64,000 nt of DNA from Apostichopus japonicus (lineage: Eukaryota > Echinodermata > Holothuroidea > Aspidochirotida > Stichopodidae), in assembly GCF_037975245.1 (NCBI RefSeq), contig NC_092568.1:4983001-5047000 (forward strand). Reading direction: 5' to 3'. How positions within the stretch are numbered: position 1 is the stretch's first letter; every line of letters begins with the position of its first letter. The notes below the pieces were generated by a model, which saw only the letters and a program-made list of their open reading frames with translations, was not told where the DNA came from and ran no database searches. This document shows, piece by piece, positions 54,801 to 63,972 of the stretch. The translations under genes and the position numbers were made by a program.

Positions 54801-57800
54801 CTTGAACAGCTGGTACTACGAGTCAAGATTCTGGACCTCGGAGAACCGAAGGCTATCCTGGCCTTGGCTCTGGATCCACCAGATTTGGAACACATTGAAA
54901 CTACAATTCTGCTTCTAAAGGAGGTAATCTCCCGTAACAAGCCAGATAAGTTCTGTCAATGAGCATGTTTGTTTTTCACAAATTGAAAAAAGCCCATGTC
55001 AGAAATGTAAATTAAAAGATAATTGCAGAATCAACCTTCCAATGAAATGAATCAAATTTAAGTATTTTCTAGCAACAAGCTAATATTATGCTGCTTTTTC
55101 GTATATTCTTTATGTGTTTGACTGTAGGCGTTAGTTTCCCTTCAAATTTGAATTAAGCATTAAAGATAGTTTTTGCTGTCATCCACTTTCATTGAGAATT
55201 AATGAATTACGTAGTCTGCTTGGATGCGAATGTTCTCATTGAATGAAGAAGGAATTTCAATGGACAGAAGAAGTTAACATTATTATTTGTAATTGCTTTC
55301 TTTGTAGGTCGGTGCCCTGACAACGGTTACCTCAGAGGCCATGAACCCCCACGATGGGGAGTTGACATTTCTGGGCCGAATCCTGGCAGCTCTCCCAGTA
55401 GACGTGAAAATCGGCAAACTTATCGTAATGGGTTATGTGTTTGGCTGCTTGAAGGAGTGTTTGATCATTGGTGAGCCTACAGATGCTTGTTTTAGAAACT
55501 ATTATGTAATAACATCAAGTTTCACATAAGGCAAGATTGAGCTATCTTATGTGATTGAATATTGCTCCTATAAGGTAAGTCGGAATTAAATACTGATGGC
55601 AACTGTGGATAAAGTTTCAATGAAAACAGCAAAATCCAAAGAGAAGAAAACATGTCAATGTGGTACTTATTACCTAAATGACCTCACACATAGTTGCATA
55701 TGTTAATGTGAGTATTTTTATCTTTTTGCCATAAAGAACACATTATTGTTTACTTAAGAAAAACTTAAAAATGAAAGTCAGTCTCAGCATAACTTCAAAT
55801 AGGATACTGGTCATGATAGTTGACTAGAGTGTGAGCTACTCATTTATAACTAGTCACATGTTCACCTGACAACATCAAATCCTGGCCATGGTCCTTACAA
55901 TAATGCGATTATGCTGCATCACAACTTGCGCAGCCATTGATCAGGGGCGGACTTAGATCCCAGGTATTCAAACTGGTGGTCCCAAACACTTTGCAGGGTC
56001 GCCAAAATGAATAAGCAGTTTGTCGAAGAAATTGCCAATATTTGTAGAAAAAAGTGGAAAATCTTGATCATTAGTTACATCTGTCAAAAGTTGCAAAATA
56101 TAGCAACCTTTTGCAATTAAGCACCCTTAGTTGTATAACAGTTTTCCAAGTGTGAAGGGATACCTCCCCCTCTTAAGGCCCTTTCTCCAGACCACAACAT
56201 TCACCACTGGAGGGTTGCCAAGGTGATAATGGTGAAAAGTAAACACATTTTAATACCATTGGACTAAATTATTATGATCAATTATTACTCTTCTGTGTGT
56301 ACTTTTTTTCTGCCTTGTTTCCATTGTTTTTGTAGGTGCCTCCCTGTCTCTGAAAAGTTTCTTCACCTCTCCATATGGCAGACATCTGGAAGCTTATAAG
56401 TAAGAATATAATATTTCACCTCAAAGTATGTTTAGTTCGTTATAGGTTATTCAATGTTTTCTCAGATGAAAGCTCTGATGCAATACTTAAAAACCTTTGG
56501 TATTTTCTTCATCTTTTAATTTAACCACTTAATTTGATAGCTTATTTGCATATTTAAAATGGGGAATTCAAACACATCAATATCCCTTAACATCTTCTTC
56601 CTGTGAATATTATAATTTTGATATTTCTCTTTAACTATCAGGGAGACCAGGTATCAAAGAAGTCAGCATATTTAGTAATGTCATTTCTTCACATTAACCC
56701 CTTTCATTTATAATGCTTCCATCCACAGAGCACGGATGAGGTGGGCCAACGGTTCCTTCAGTGACCCCATAGCCATTCTCAATGGATACCTGCAGTGGGA
56801 ACACAGTAACCAATCTGGGATGTTTCTCAGGAGCCGAAATGTATGTACCAAAGTTCAAATTTAGCAGTTTTTAAAATTATAGCTAATTATAATCTAATGA
56901 GTGCTGGAACATTTCGTAACAGATAAAAAGATTCAGGAATCTAGAACTTAATAGTGAGATTTTCTTTTCTTTTCTCCCGACAGAGTGAGAAAGACTGGTG
57001 TCGTAAGAACATGATTGAGATGACCACCATCAGAGAGGTGAGACTCTGTCAGTAATTATATATAATATCAAATAGCATCATAGGATATTAGAACAAGTTA
57101 CTTAAGGTTTGTGTCAGTGGACACTTGTAGTTAGAACGCATTAAACCAATCAGAATGTTTCTCTGGAGCTGAGATGTATATACTGGTGTTCCCAGTGAGA
57201 ACTCCTTAACCAATCAGAGAATGTTTCTCTGGAGCTGAGATGTATATACTGGTGTTCCTAGTGAGAACTCCTTAACCAATCAGAGAATGTTTCTCCGGAG
57301 CCGAGATGCATGTACTGGTGTTCCCAAAGGTGTCTGTATTCCATCATAGTGTTGCATACATATCTGAACAACACCACTCATGGTTATCACTGTATGTGTG
57401 TGCAGAGAATAATCTAGTATTTCAGTTCTGTATTCTGGTTTTGGGGTTTATGATATTTCTTAACGTAACATACTGAAAATGATTATCTCCAGTGTGCAAC
57501 AAATTGCTGTAAATATTTGCAATTGTGTAACAATTTGCTCGTTTATGTTTCACATTTTTTCTACGAGATGACAGATGAATTTTTCCCTGGTGTGTAGTCC
57601 CATTCATGTTTATGAAAGATTATGAACACACTCTCCCTATACTGTATAGTTCTGTATTCTAGTGTTTTGTAGATGGAAGTACCAGTATCCAATATCTATT
57701 GTCTCTCATTACTTTATTTGCATACAATGCTTTCCTTTGTTGCAGGTTGCAAAGCTGATTGGTGAATTGAGTGAGCGGCTCAAGAATTTCAACATCTCTC

Positions 57801-60800
57801 TTCCGAGAGAGAATCCTAGGAACAAAACAGAGGCTGACCAGATGGAAGACATGATGGTTTTAAAAGTTAATATCCTCTCCTTTTTACTTGATTTGACTTC
57901 TTCCTCATCAAAATCCTATTGATAAACTATCAATAATTATAACTACTTATGTAACTAATTATGTAATTGCTTCTCCATGTTATGATGTTTACTGATCTAA
58001 GCTATTTATATATTAAAATCAAACGTGATTTGTTTATTACTGTCGACTGTACTGGCTGATAGTGGGTATAAGTTGTTCTGTGAAGGTTGGGCACACAGTT
58101 TATCGGGAACATTAAAACTTAAATATAGTATATTGGAACATGTTGTGAACATTTTGTTCATGTCAACCGCATATTGTTTTGTTTCAGTCACACTTTGCTA
58201 TGTGAATGGTGTCAACTTTGCCCTAGTGACATATCTTGTTGAAATATATAGAAAGTACGTGTTGATATTTAATGTGTACCCAGATAAATTGTAAGACATA
58301 TATGATGTTAGATGGCTTGGTTGAACAAGTTTTGTTACACTTTAATACATGTTGCTTTCTGGTGCTATATATCCTAATTATGTCTCCATATGTAATACAT
58401 AGAGTTGTGTGGTTCTATGTACACTAATAAATTATCCCGTTTGTCTTACTATATAGATGGTGTTGTCTGTTGCTATGTACCCTAATTAATTATCCCTTTG
58501 TCTTACTATATAGATGGTGTTGTCTGGTGCTATCTACACAAATTAATTATCCTTTTCTCTTACTATATAGATGGTGTTATCTGGTGCTATGTACGCTAAT
58601 TAACTATCCTTTTGTCTTACTATATAGATGGTGTTGTCTGGTGCTATGTAGACTAATTAATTATCCCTTTTGTCTTACTATATAGATAGTGTTGTCTGGT
58701 GCTATGTATGCTAATTAATTATCCCTTTTGTCTTACTATATAGATGGTGTTATCTGGTGCTATGTATCCTAATTAATTATCCCTTTGTCATACTATATAG
58801 ATGGTGTTGTCTGGTGTTATGTAAGCTAATTAATTATCCCTTTGGTCTTACAATATATATGGTGTTGTCTGGTGCTATGTACGCTAATTAATTATCCTAT
58901 TGTCTTACTATATAAATGGTGTTGTCTGGTGCTTTGTACACTAATTGCTTATCCTTTTGTCTTACTATATAGATGGTTTTGTCTGGTGCTATGTACACTA
59001 ATTAATTATCCTTTATCTTACTTTATAGATGGTGTTGTCTGGTGCTATGTATCCTAATTACTTCTCTCTGGTGCCATCAGATGAAGCAGAAGCTCTAAGA
59101 ATGCTCTCAGGAAGAGATCCTTGCACAACAGTAATGGTAAGAACAAAAATCAACCTGACGAAGAGAAATGGTAAAGTATTAATTGCACTGAAAATACTTA
59201 TTATTGTGCAAACTTAAGAGAGCAATGTGAACCAGAAACGTTGAAATTAAATTCAAAACCTGTTTTTGATCAAACTTCCCTTGATTGTTCAATACTTATT
59301 TGGTTAATAATTTCTGTTTTGCCCACTTTCTAATAAAATACATTTCTGACAGGCCTTCCTTGGGAATCTCTTCTTCTTATGATTATTGTTGCTCTTTCGC
59401 TTGTTTACATACACTGATGAATGATGGAGCCTTGATCTTATGCTGTGTGCTCATCCGATTTTGTTAAGAACTTTTAAGGAGAATGTTAAGTGTTGGAGGT
59501 CAAAGGTCATTTGAGATCAGTCTAAACTGTGTGATACTCTAATTATTACTGGTTCAAGAGTGGCCAATCTGTTTTAAATTTCTGGAGGATCCAATTTCCC
59601 ATCATTTTAATGCTTGAAGTGTTGAGATGAACAAGTTACAATTAATGTGTAGGTTAGTTCATTCATGTAACCAATGGATTAATACAGTCTAAAACTAATG
59701 CTTTGTTCCAGGTGAAGAATGTCCCTAACCATGGTTATCTCTACAGGATTCCCATTGCTTCACATTTTGCAAAATGTGGGAAAGGGAAGAAACTTTATTT
59801 TGAAGGAAATAAGTAAGTCATTTTTGAGATCATCCCCAAACCTTTAGTGTGTCTGCTTGTCGCATTAAGTCATATTGTGGGTGTCTGCTTGTCGCTTAAG
59901 TCATATTGCGTCTGAAATGCTGCTAATATCTGTGAACTTTTCCTAGCATACATTATAGCTGAGTTACAGAATTTCATAGAAGAGTTACCTAACCTGTGTG
60001 CATATAATAATCATTGTTAAAGTTGTAATGTTAAAAGAATGAAAATTAGAAGAATACAAAAATTTGCAATGCATTTCACAAATTGTTGCCATTGTAATTG
60101 ATTGTTACTTCTTTAATTTCTGCTTATTGATTAATTTTCAGGTGTTTTGTTGAGTTTGAGAAGCCTCATCACTCAGACCCAACCTCCTATGGATGTCCCA
60201 TCCTACCTGCTGTCTTTAATGCCTGTAAGATGAGGTAAAAACTTGTTTATGTTTTCACTTTTGAAGAAGGTCATCTCACCCATCATTACTACTGTATCTT
60301 ACTTTTGGATTTTACTTCCTTATTTTTTATATCTAGAATCTTAAAAGGCAAACTTTGTCATTTATTCTCGGGTATTTTCGCTGCAGGAAAGGATTGAAAG
60401 AGAGCGAGATTCAAGTTTCTATTAATGACAGATTTTTCTGTTTGATGAAATTAGTTAGTATCACATCAAGACATGAAAGTAACAAACCTTGGGTACTGGG
60501 AAGTCTGGAAGCAATATCTTTGCTCAATTGCATAGCGAGAGGTGAAGGCCGGGGAAAGGGAGAGTGGGCAAAAGTTCCCACTGGTAAAAGAACAAATCTG
60601 ATCTTAATTGAGAACGGTGGTTCCTGATTTAGATAGTAAACAGCTTCAAATCTTGAGTAGAATATTAATTTCTTCTTTAACAGTTTATTTTTGTCATCTT
60701 GTTTTTTTATTCCAGACAGTTGAGGATGAAACTAGAAATTGATGAGTACCAGATTGATGCGAGTCAGGTGCAAGCTCTGGAAGAGGCGCAGGAGAACCAG

Positions 60801-60829
60801 AGAGATTGGCATCAACTCAAAACTAACAG
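46317..60829 (+). CDS. TDRD9: TDRD9, ATP-dependent DEAH/DEVH RNA helicase of the piRNA pathway (5' part; runs past the window)
   Basis: Exons: 46317-46510, 47719-47867, 48675-48820, 49275-49496, 49804-49926, 50080-50160, 50713-50871, 51376-51479, 51863-51918, 52387-52444, 53166-53308, 53514-53618, 54025-54122, 54792-54923, 55308-55470, 56336-56399, 56729-56840, 56984-57037, 57746-57865, 59029-59136, 59712-59812, 60142-60234, 60716-60829. All introns are GT..AG and the phases agree throughout (2,699 nt, about 899 codons). Motifs: I GATGSGKT (178-185), II DEVH (277-280), III SAT (310-312), VI QRRGRAGR (511-518). The TDRD9-specific N-terminus LTFEQIDSWFRIG and the HA2-region block NPHDGELTFLGR are present. 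Family knowledge: TDRD9 works with PIWI proteins in germline transposon silencing. Vertebrate TDRD9 is about 1,380 residues with a Tudor domain after the helicase core, so the Tudor part is expected to the right. The last donor here is phase 2. Confidence 0.95.
46866..47505 (+). mobile_element. Possible solo-LTR-like segment in TDRD9 intron 1
   Basis: Contains TATAAAT at 46978-46984 after a GC-rich stretch, AATAAA at 47380-47385, and an end CCTTACA at about 47505 followed by TGGCTCCAG, which could be a primer-binding site. TGTAAGGC and GCCTTACA near the right end are inverted repeats. A matching left end and target duplication were not found, so this is tentative. Confidence 0.3.
47054..47112. 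repeat. Perfect 14-bp inverted repeat with CCAAT boxes
   Basis: ATTGGTTGAGTGCC (47054-47067) and GGCACTCAACCAAT (47099-47112), spacer 31 nt containing two GCATAT blocks. Confidence 0.85.
47972..48147. mobile_element. Third copy of the CAGGGAATAATTTA MITE family, inverted, in TDRD9 intron 2
   Basis: Reverse-oriented copy. Its reverse complement begins CAGGGAATAATTTAGTGTT, identical over 19 bases to the start of the 7817-8010 element, and ends GATGAATTATTCCCA. Internal CACTTGTATA and CATTTTGC blocks are shared. Confidence 0.75.
49275..50871 (+). CDS. TDRD9: TDRD9 exons 4-7 (RecA1/DEXDc domain)
   Basis: Exon 4 holds the Walker A loop QGATGSGKTTQVPQYILDHY and motif Ia VTQPRKIAAISIARRV. Exon 5 ends in the middle of motif II (IILDE), which continues as VHERDQD in exon 6. 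Exon 7 has VVLMSATF (motif III). DEVH rather than DEAH matches vertebrate TDRD9. All four exons are phase 0 to phase 0. Confidence 0.95.
51376..54122 (+). CDS. TDRD9: TDRD9 exons 8-13 (RecA2/HelC domain)
   Basis: VLVFLPG (motif IV) spans the exon 9/10 join, followed by a short variable segment, then LPLHSTITNQEQ and IILATNIAESSITVPDIKYV (motif V), VIDF, and QRRGRAGRVSNGRCYRLV (motif VI) across exons 12-13. Phases 2,1,2,1,1,0 chain correctly. All helicase residues needed for ATP use appear intact. Confidence 0.93.
54792..57865 (+). CDS. TDRD9: TDRD9 exons 14-19 (winged-helix/HA2 region)
   Basis: Exon 14: CPLEQLVLRVKILDLGEPKA and LLLKE. Exon 15: MNPHDGELTFLGRILAALPV, GKLIVMGYVFGCLKECLII. Exon 16: ASLSLKSFFTSPYGRHLEAY. 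Exon 17: ARMRWANGSFSDPIAILNGY. Exons 18-19: basic and coil-forming residues ending MEDMMVLK. These match the HA2 and following region of DEAH helicases, and especially TDRD9. Exon 19 ends at an unusual donor (AAAA|GTTAAT). Confidence 0.9.
55942..56205. mobile_element. Possible MITE in TDRD9 intron 15
   Basis: Left end CAGGGGCGGACTTAGATC is a typical invertebrate MITE terminus. A matching right end is not clear; TTCACCACTG near 56190-56200 is the best candidate. Confidence 0.35.
57140..57312 (+). repeat. Three about 65-bp copies of the TDRD9 exon-17 end and its donor, in intron 18
   Basis: Each copy has ACCAATCAG, then AATGTTTCTC, GGAGC and GAGATGTATATAC. The end of exon 17 reads GTAACCAATCTGGGATGTTT then CTCAGGAGCCGAAAT|GTATGT. 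The third copy (CCGGAGCCGAGATGCATGTA) is closest to the exon. The copies sit one exon downstream of the source. Confidence 0.85.
58457..59028 (+). repeat. Tandem array of ten copies of the TDRD9 exon-20 3' splice-site module
   Basis: Ten units of 56-58 bp start (at the pseudo-ATG) at 58457, 58514, 58571, 58628, 58686, 58744, 58801, 58859, 58916 and 58973; the real exon starts at 59029. Each contains ATGGTGTTGTCTGGTGCTAT (or a 1-2 nt variant), identical to the start of exon 20, then CTAATTAATTATCC, a pyrimidine run and ACTATATAG. The AG before ATG is kept in eight units; units 8 and 9 read TATAT and TATAA. Degraded copies extend leftward to about 58350. Confidence 0.95.
59029..60829 (+). CDS. 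TDRD9: TDRD9 exons 20-23 (OB-fold and linker toward the Tudor domain)
   Basis: Exon 20: MVLSGAMYPNYFSLVPSDEA, matching the GAFYPNYF block of vertebrate TDRD9. Exon 21: VPNHGYLYRIPIASHFAKCG. Exon 22: CFVEFEKPHHSDPTSYGCPI, LPAVFNACKM. Exon 23: RQLRMKLEIDEYQIDASQVQ. The acceptor used by exon 20 is the last of an array of near-identical acceptors. A LINE lies downstream of exon 23, presumably in the next intron. Confidence 0.9.
59849..59911. repeat. Two-copy 32-bp tandem duplication in TDRD9 intron 21
   Basis: GTGTCTGCTTGTCGC(AT)TAAGTCATATTG(T/C)G occurs twice, back to back. Confidence 0.9.
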
Positions 60830-61396
60830 GTGTGTGGGTGGTGCATGTTCTTTTACGTATTTTAATTCAGTATAATAAGGAGGAAAAAAGAGAGAGACAG
60901 GTTACAGGAGAAGTCTACCCAACCAGTATCATTTTTCAATGTGTAAGAGATACTGTAAATGGACAAACTCTTCAAAACTTAAGAAAAACTTTTCCAATTA
61001 GCTATAAATGATGACTGAAGATGTGATAGAGTCTGAATATGACCTGATCAAGCCACTTATGTGTGAACTTTTATGGGTTTTCTTTATTTATTTATTACAA
61101 TGCATATTTTCTGTAAGAGAGGTGGGCTTTGCAAATGCCAAACTATAAAATGTTGAAAGTACCAGGCATGACATAACACTGGCATTGTTTTTAAGTGTAT
61201 TAACACTGTTTACGTTCATTTTGAAAGTATCAAGAGAAAAACAAAGTGAGAGTGAACGATTTGCCTTCTATGGGCACCATGTTATCATACATAGAGAACA
61301 TGGCAGCCCTCTTATACAGTAAAGTGACTCATTGTTATCATCTCTCTCTCTCTAATGGTGATCTGCCTTAAGGCAGGTCCCTCACCAAACACAAAA

Positions 61397-63001
61397 TCAT
61401 AATAACCGCTCTTCTGCATTCCTCTTCATAGTGAAATAATTTCTGCCATCTCTGATATCATCCATCAACATTATTCTCTTTCTCCCTCTTGGTCGCTTCC
61501 CGTTCATTCTTCCTTCAAGCACATCTTTCAGTAGTCCGTCATGTCTCAAGATGTGCCCAATCCACCTTTTCTTTCTCAGCTTAATAGTTTCTCCCAGCCT
61601 GCGGACCTCACCAACCCTCTGTAGAACTTCCTCGTTTGTGACCCTGTCTGACCACTTTATGTTCTCAGACTTTCTCCATAGCCACATCTCCAATGCGTCT
61701 ATTCTTTTTCTGTCCTCTTTCCTTAGTGTCCAGGTTTCTGAGCCATACAGGAATACACTCCACACAAAACAATTCATTAGTCTCTTCTTTAATTGTAGCT
61801 CAAGACTAGCAGTAAAAAGAGAGTTGTGTAGTTTGAAAGTTTCCTTGGCCATTGCCACTCTTGCTCTGATTTCGGTTTCACAATATCCATCTTCCGCCAG
61901 TAGGCTACCAAGATATTTGAAGTGTCTGACCTGTTCAAGTTCCTTCCCCTCTATCTCTATGTGAACTCTCCTTTGTTCCCTTCCAATCTTCATGACTTTC
62001 GTTTTCTTGATGTTAATCCTCATCCCATACTGGTTGACAACTCTGTTGGTATTCTCCATCATACGTTGAAGTCCAGCCTCCGTGCTTCCTAACATTGCCT
62101 GGTCATCTGCAAAACGTACCGACCTTATCCATTGTCCTCCAACTTGTATTCCTTCTTGAATTTCATCAAGTGCGTCAATTATCATGGCTTCTGCGTAGAT
62201 GTTAAAAAGGACTGGAGACATAAGACATCCTTGTCTCACTCCTCTCCCTATTGTGGCTGATTTTGTTTTGCCCATGGTAGTTCTTACTACCGCTGTCTGT
62301 TTCATGTACAACTCGGTGATGAGCTTTCTGTCCCTCCAGTCTATACCAATCTTCTTTAGAATCTCCATTAACTTGCTCCAGTTTACCCGGTCAAAGGCCT
62401 TCTCAAAGTCCACAAAACAGACAAACACATCTTGATTGAATTCTATGCCGCGCTCACTTAGTACTCTCATAACTCCAATCGCCTCCCTAGTTCCACAGCC
62501 TTTTCTAAATCCAAATTGATCTCTTCCTATCCATTCGTTGGCATGTTTCTCCAGTCTGGTTGTGAGCACATGTAGGAGAACTTTTGATGCATGGGATATT
62601 AGACTGATAGTTCGATGTTCTTCACACTTAGTTGTATTCTTCTTCTTCTGCAATGGCACGAGAATGCTTCTGCAGAAATCATCAGGCCATTTACCGCCTT
62701 GGTAAATATCCATACAGATGTTGAAAAATTCTCTCTGTGCTCCCTTGTCTAAGACTGCTATGAATTCGGCGGGGATGCCATCTTCTCCTTCCGCTTTTCC
62801 TCCTTTCAGTCTGGTTATCGCTGCTCTTAACTCGCTTTCCAATAGGTCCGGTCCGATGTCATCAATTTGTATGTGTTGTTCTTCCTCCAAGGGGAGCTCT
62901 TTTGGTTTTTTAGACTTTCCATACAGATCTTCTAAGTATTCTATCCACCTTGCTTTAATTGGCTCAGCTTCAGTTAGCATCCTTCCATGTTTATCTTCCA
63001 A
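61397..63001 (-). CDS. LINE reverse transcriptase part
   Basis: About 534 residues. RT blocks: GKAEGEDGIPAEF, ILVPLQKK, HRTISLISHASKVLLHVL, DQFGFRKGCGTREAI, VDFEKAFDRVNW (about 197-208), GVRQGCLMSPVLFNIYAEAM (254-273), and the catalytic FADD (about 297-300). The C-terminal region KKRWIGHILRHDGLLKDVLE and GKRPRGRKR is typical of RTE/BovB-type ends. No internal stop, which suggests a recent insertion. Reading begins in a different frame from the endonuclease part, so there is one indel between them. Expected activity: copying element RNA at a nicked target. Confidence 0.92.
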   Translation of the reverse strand: MEDKHGRMLTEAEPIKARWIEYLEDLYGKSKKPKELPLEEEQHIQIDDIGPDLLESELRAAITRLKGGKAEGEDGIPAEFIAVLDKGAQREFFNICMDIYQGGKWPDDFCRSILVPLQKKKNTTKCEEHRTISLISHASKVLLHVLTTRLEKHANEWIGRDQFGFRKGCGTREAIGVMRVLSERGIEFNQDVFVCFVDFEKAFDRVNWSKLMEILKKIGIDWRDRKLITELYMKQTAVVRTTMGKTKSATIGRGVRQGCLMSPVLFNIYAEAMIIDALDEIQEGIQVGGQWIRSVRFADDQAMLGSTEAGLQRMMENTNRVVNQYGMRINIKKTKVMKIGREQRRVHIEIEGKELEQVRHFKYLGSLLAEDGYCETEIRARVAMAKETFKLHNSLFTASLELQLKKRLMNCFVWSVFLYGSETWTLRKEDRKRIDALEMWLWRKSENIKWSDRVTNEEVLQRVGEVRRLGETIKLRKKRWIGHILRHDGLLKDVLEGRMNGKRPRGRKRIMLMDDIRDGRNYFTMKRNAEERLL

Positions 63002-63972
63002 TACCTGGGTATTATTATAGTTTCCCTTGTTTGAAGTTGTTGTTGCACTTTCTTGTACATGATGTCCATTCGTCCTGATTGATCTAAGTTTTCAATTTCT
63101 TCGCACTGTTTTGTTAGCCACCGTTCTCTCGCCCGATCCGTCTCCCTTAGAAGCTTGTTGTTCAGCCGTCTGTACTCTTTGTGCCCTGCCTCTGTGTTTA
63201 TACTCTTCCATCTCTTTCGCTGATCCATCAATTCAATCATCTGTTTGGTGATCCATGGTTTCTTTGCCGGTCTCCTCTGCTCTTTCCCCACATTCTGTGT
63301 CGCACTTTCAAGTATGGCCACTTTCAACGTTTTCCATTTTTCTTCGGTTGTGCTATCGGTTCCAACTTGGATTTTGTCTACGACATCAGCGCTGAACTTC
63401 TCTCTTACTGCTGGGTCTTTCAATGCATCCCGGTTCCATTTCACCTGCCTCGTTGCTTGTTTGAGTCGCTTCAATTTCAGCCTGATCTTCATATACACCA
63501 AGTTATGGTCACTGTTTACATCTGCTCCAGGAAAAGTGTGAGCATTCTTGACACTGTTCCGGTAGCGCTGCCTTATCATGATATAGTCCAGCTGGAATCT
63601 TCTAATATCCCCTGGTGCTTTCCAAGTGTACCGCCTTCTTTCTGGATGTTTGAACCAAGTGTTCATGACTGCTAACTTGTTCCTCTTGCAGAAGTCGACC
63701 ACCATGTTCCCTCTGTTGTTCCTTTTCCCTAATCCATAGCTTCCAACGACATTTTCCTCCTTTCCCTCTCCTACAACAGCATTCCAGTCTCCCATGATCA
63801 CCAAATACTCATTTCCTCTTCCGCTTGTTATCAAATCTTCTATCTGTTCATAGATGACCTCTACATCTTCGTCGTTATAGGCAGATGTCGGCATGTAGAC
63901 ACAAAGTATCATCATGTCGACCGGTTCTGCACTGAGTTGCACCATCATGAGTCGATCACTTATACACTCCAC
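62974..63972 (-). CDS. LINE AP-type endonuclease part (N-terminus outside the window)
   Basis: The open frame continues past the window edge; the first residues seen are not a real start. Motifs of the APE fold: ILCVYMPTS, VIMGDWNAVVG (catalytic D/N), YTWKAPGDIRRFQLDYIMI, and NSDHNLVYMKI (SDH). It is followed by a basic linker (EQRRPAKKPWITKQMIELMD) typical of the segment before the RT. The frame ends about 30 nt after the RT frame opens, so the original single polyprotein is split by one frameshift here. Confidence 0.9.
   Translation of the reverse strand: MECISDRLMMVQLSAEPVDMMILCVYMPTSAYNDEDVEVIYEQIEDLITSGRGNEYLVIMGDWNAVVGEGKEENVVGSYGLGKRNNRGNMVVDFCKRNKLAVMNTWFKHPERRRYTWKAPGDIRRFQLDYIMIRQRYRNSVKNAHTFPGADVNSDHNLVYMKIRLKLKRLKQATRQVKWNRDALKDPAVREKFSADVVDKIQVGTDSTTEEKWKTLKVAILESATQNVGKEQRRPAKKPWITKQMIELMDQRKRWKSINTEAGHKEYRRLNNKLLRETDRARERWLTKQCEEIENLDQSGRMDIMYKKVQQQLQTRETIIIPRYWKINMEGC

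Noticed and set aside
58470-59057. Repeating YRWCCLVLCTLINYPF-type open frames
   Set aside because: Out-of-frame translation of the splice-module array; the exon frame is different and stops in nearly every unit.
61551-63675. Several plus-strand open frames
   Set aside because: Antisense shadows of the LINE coding regions.
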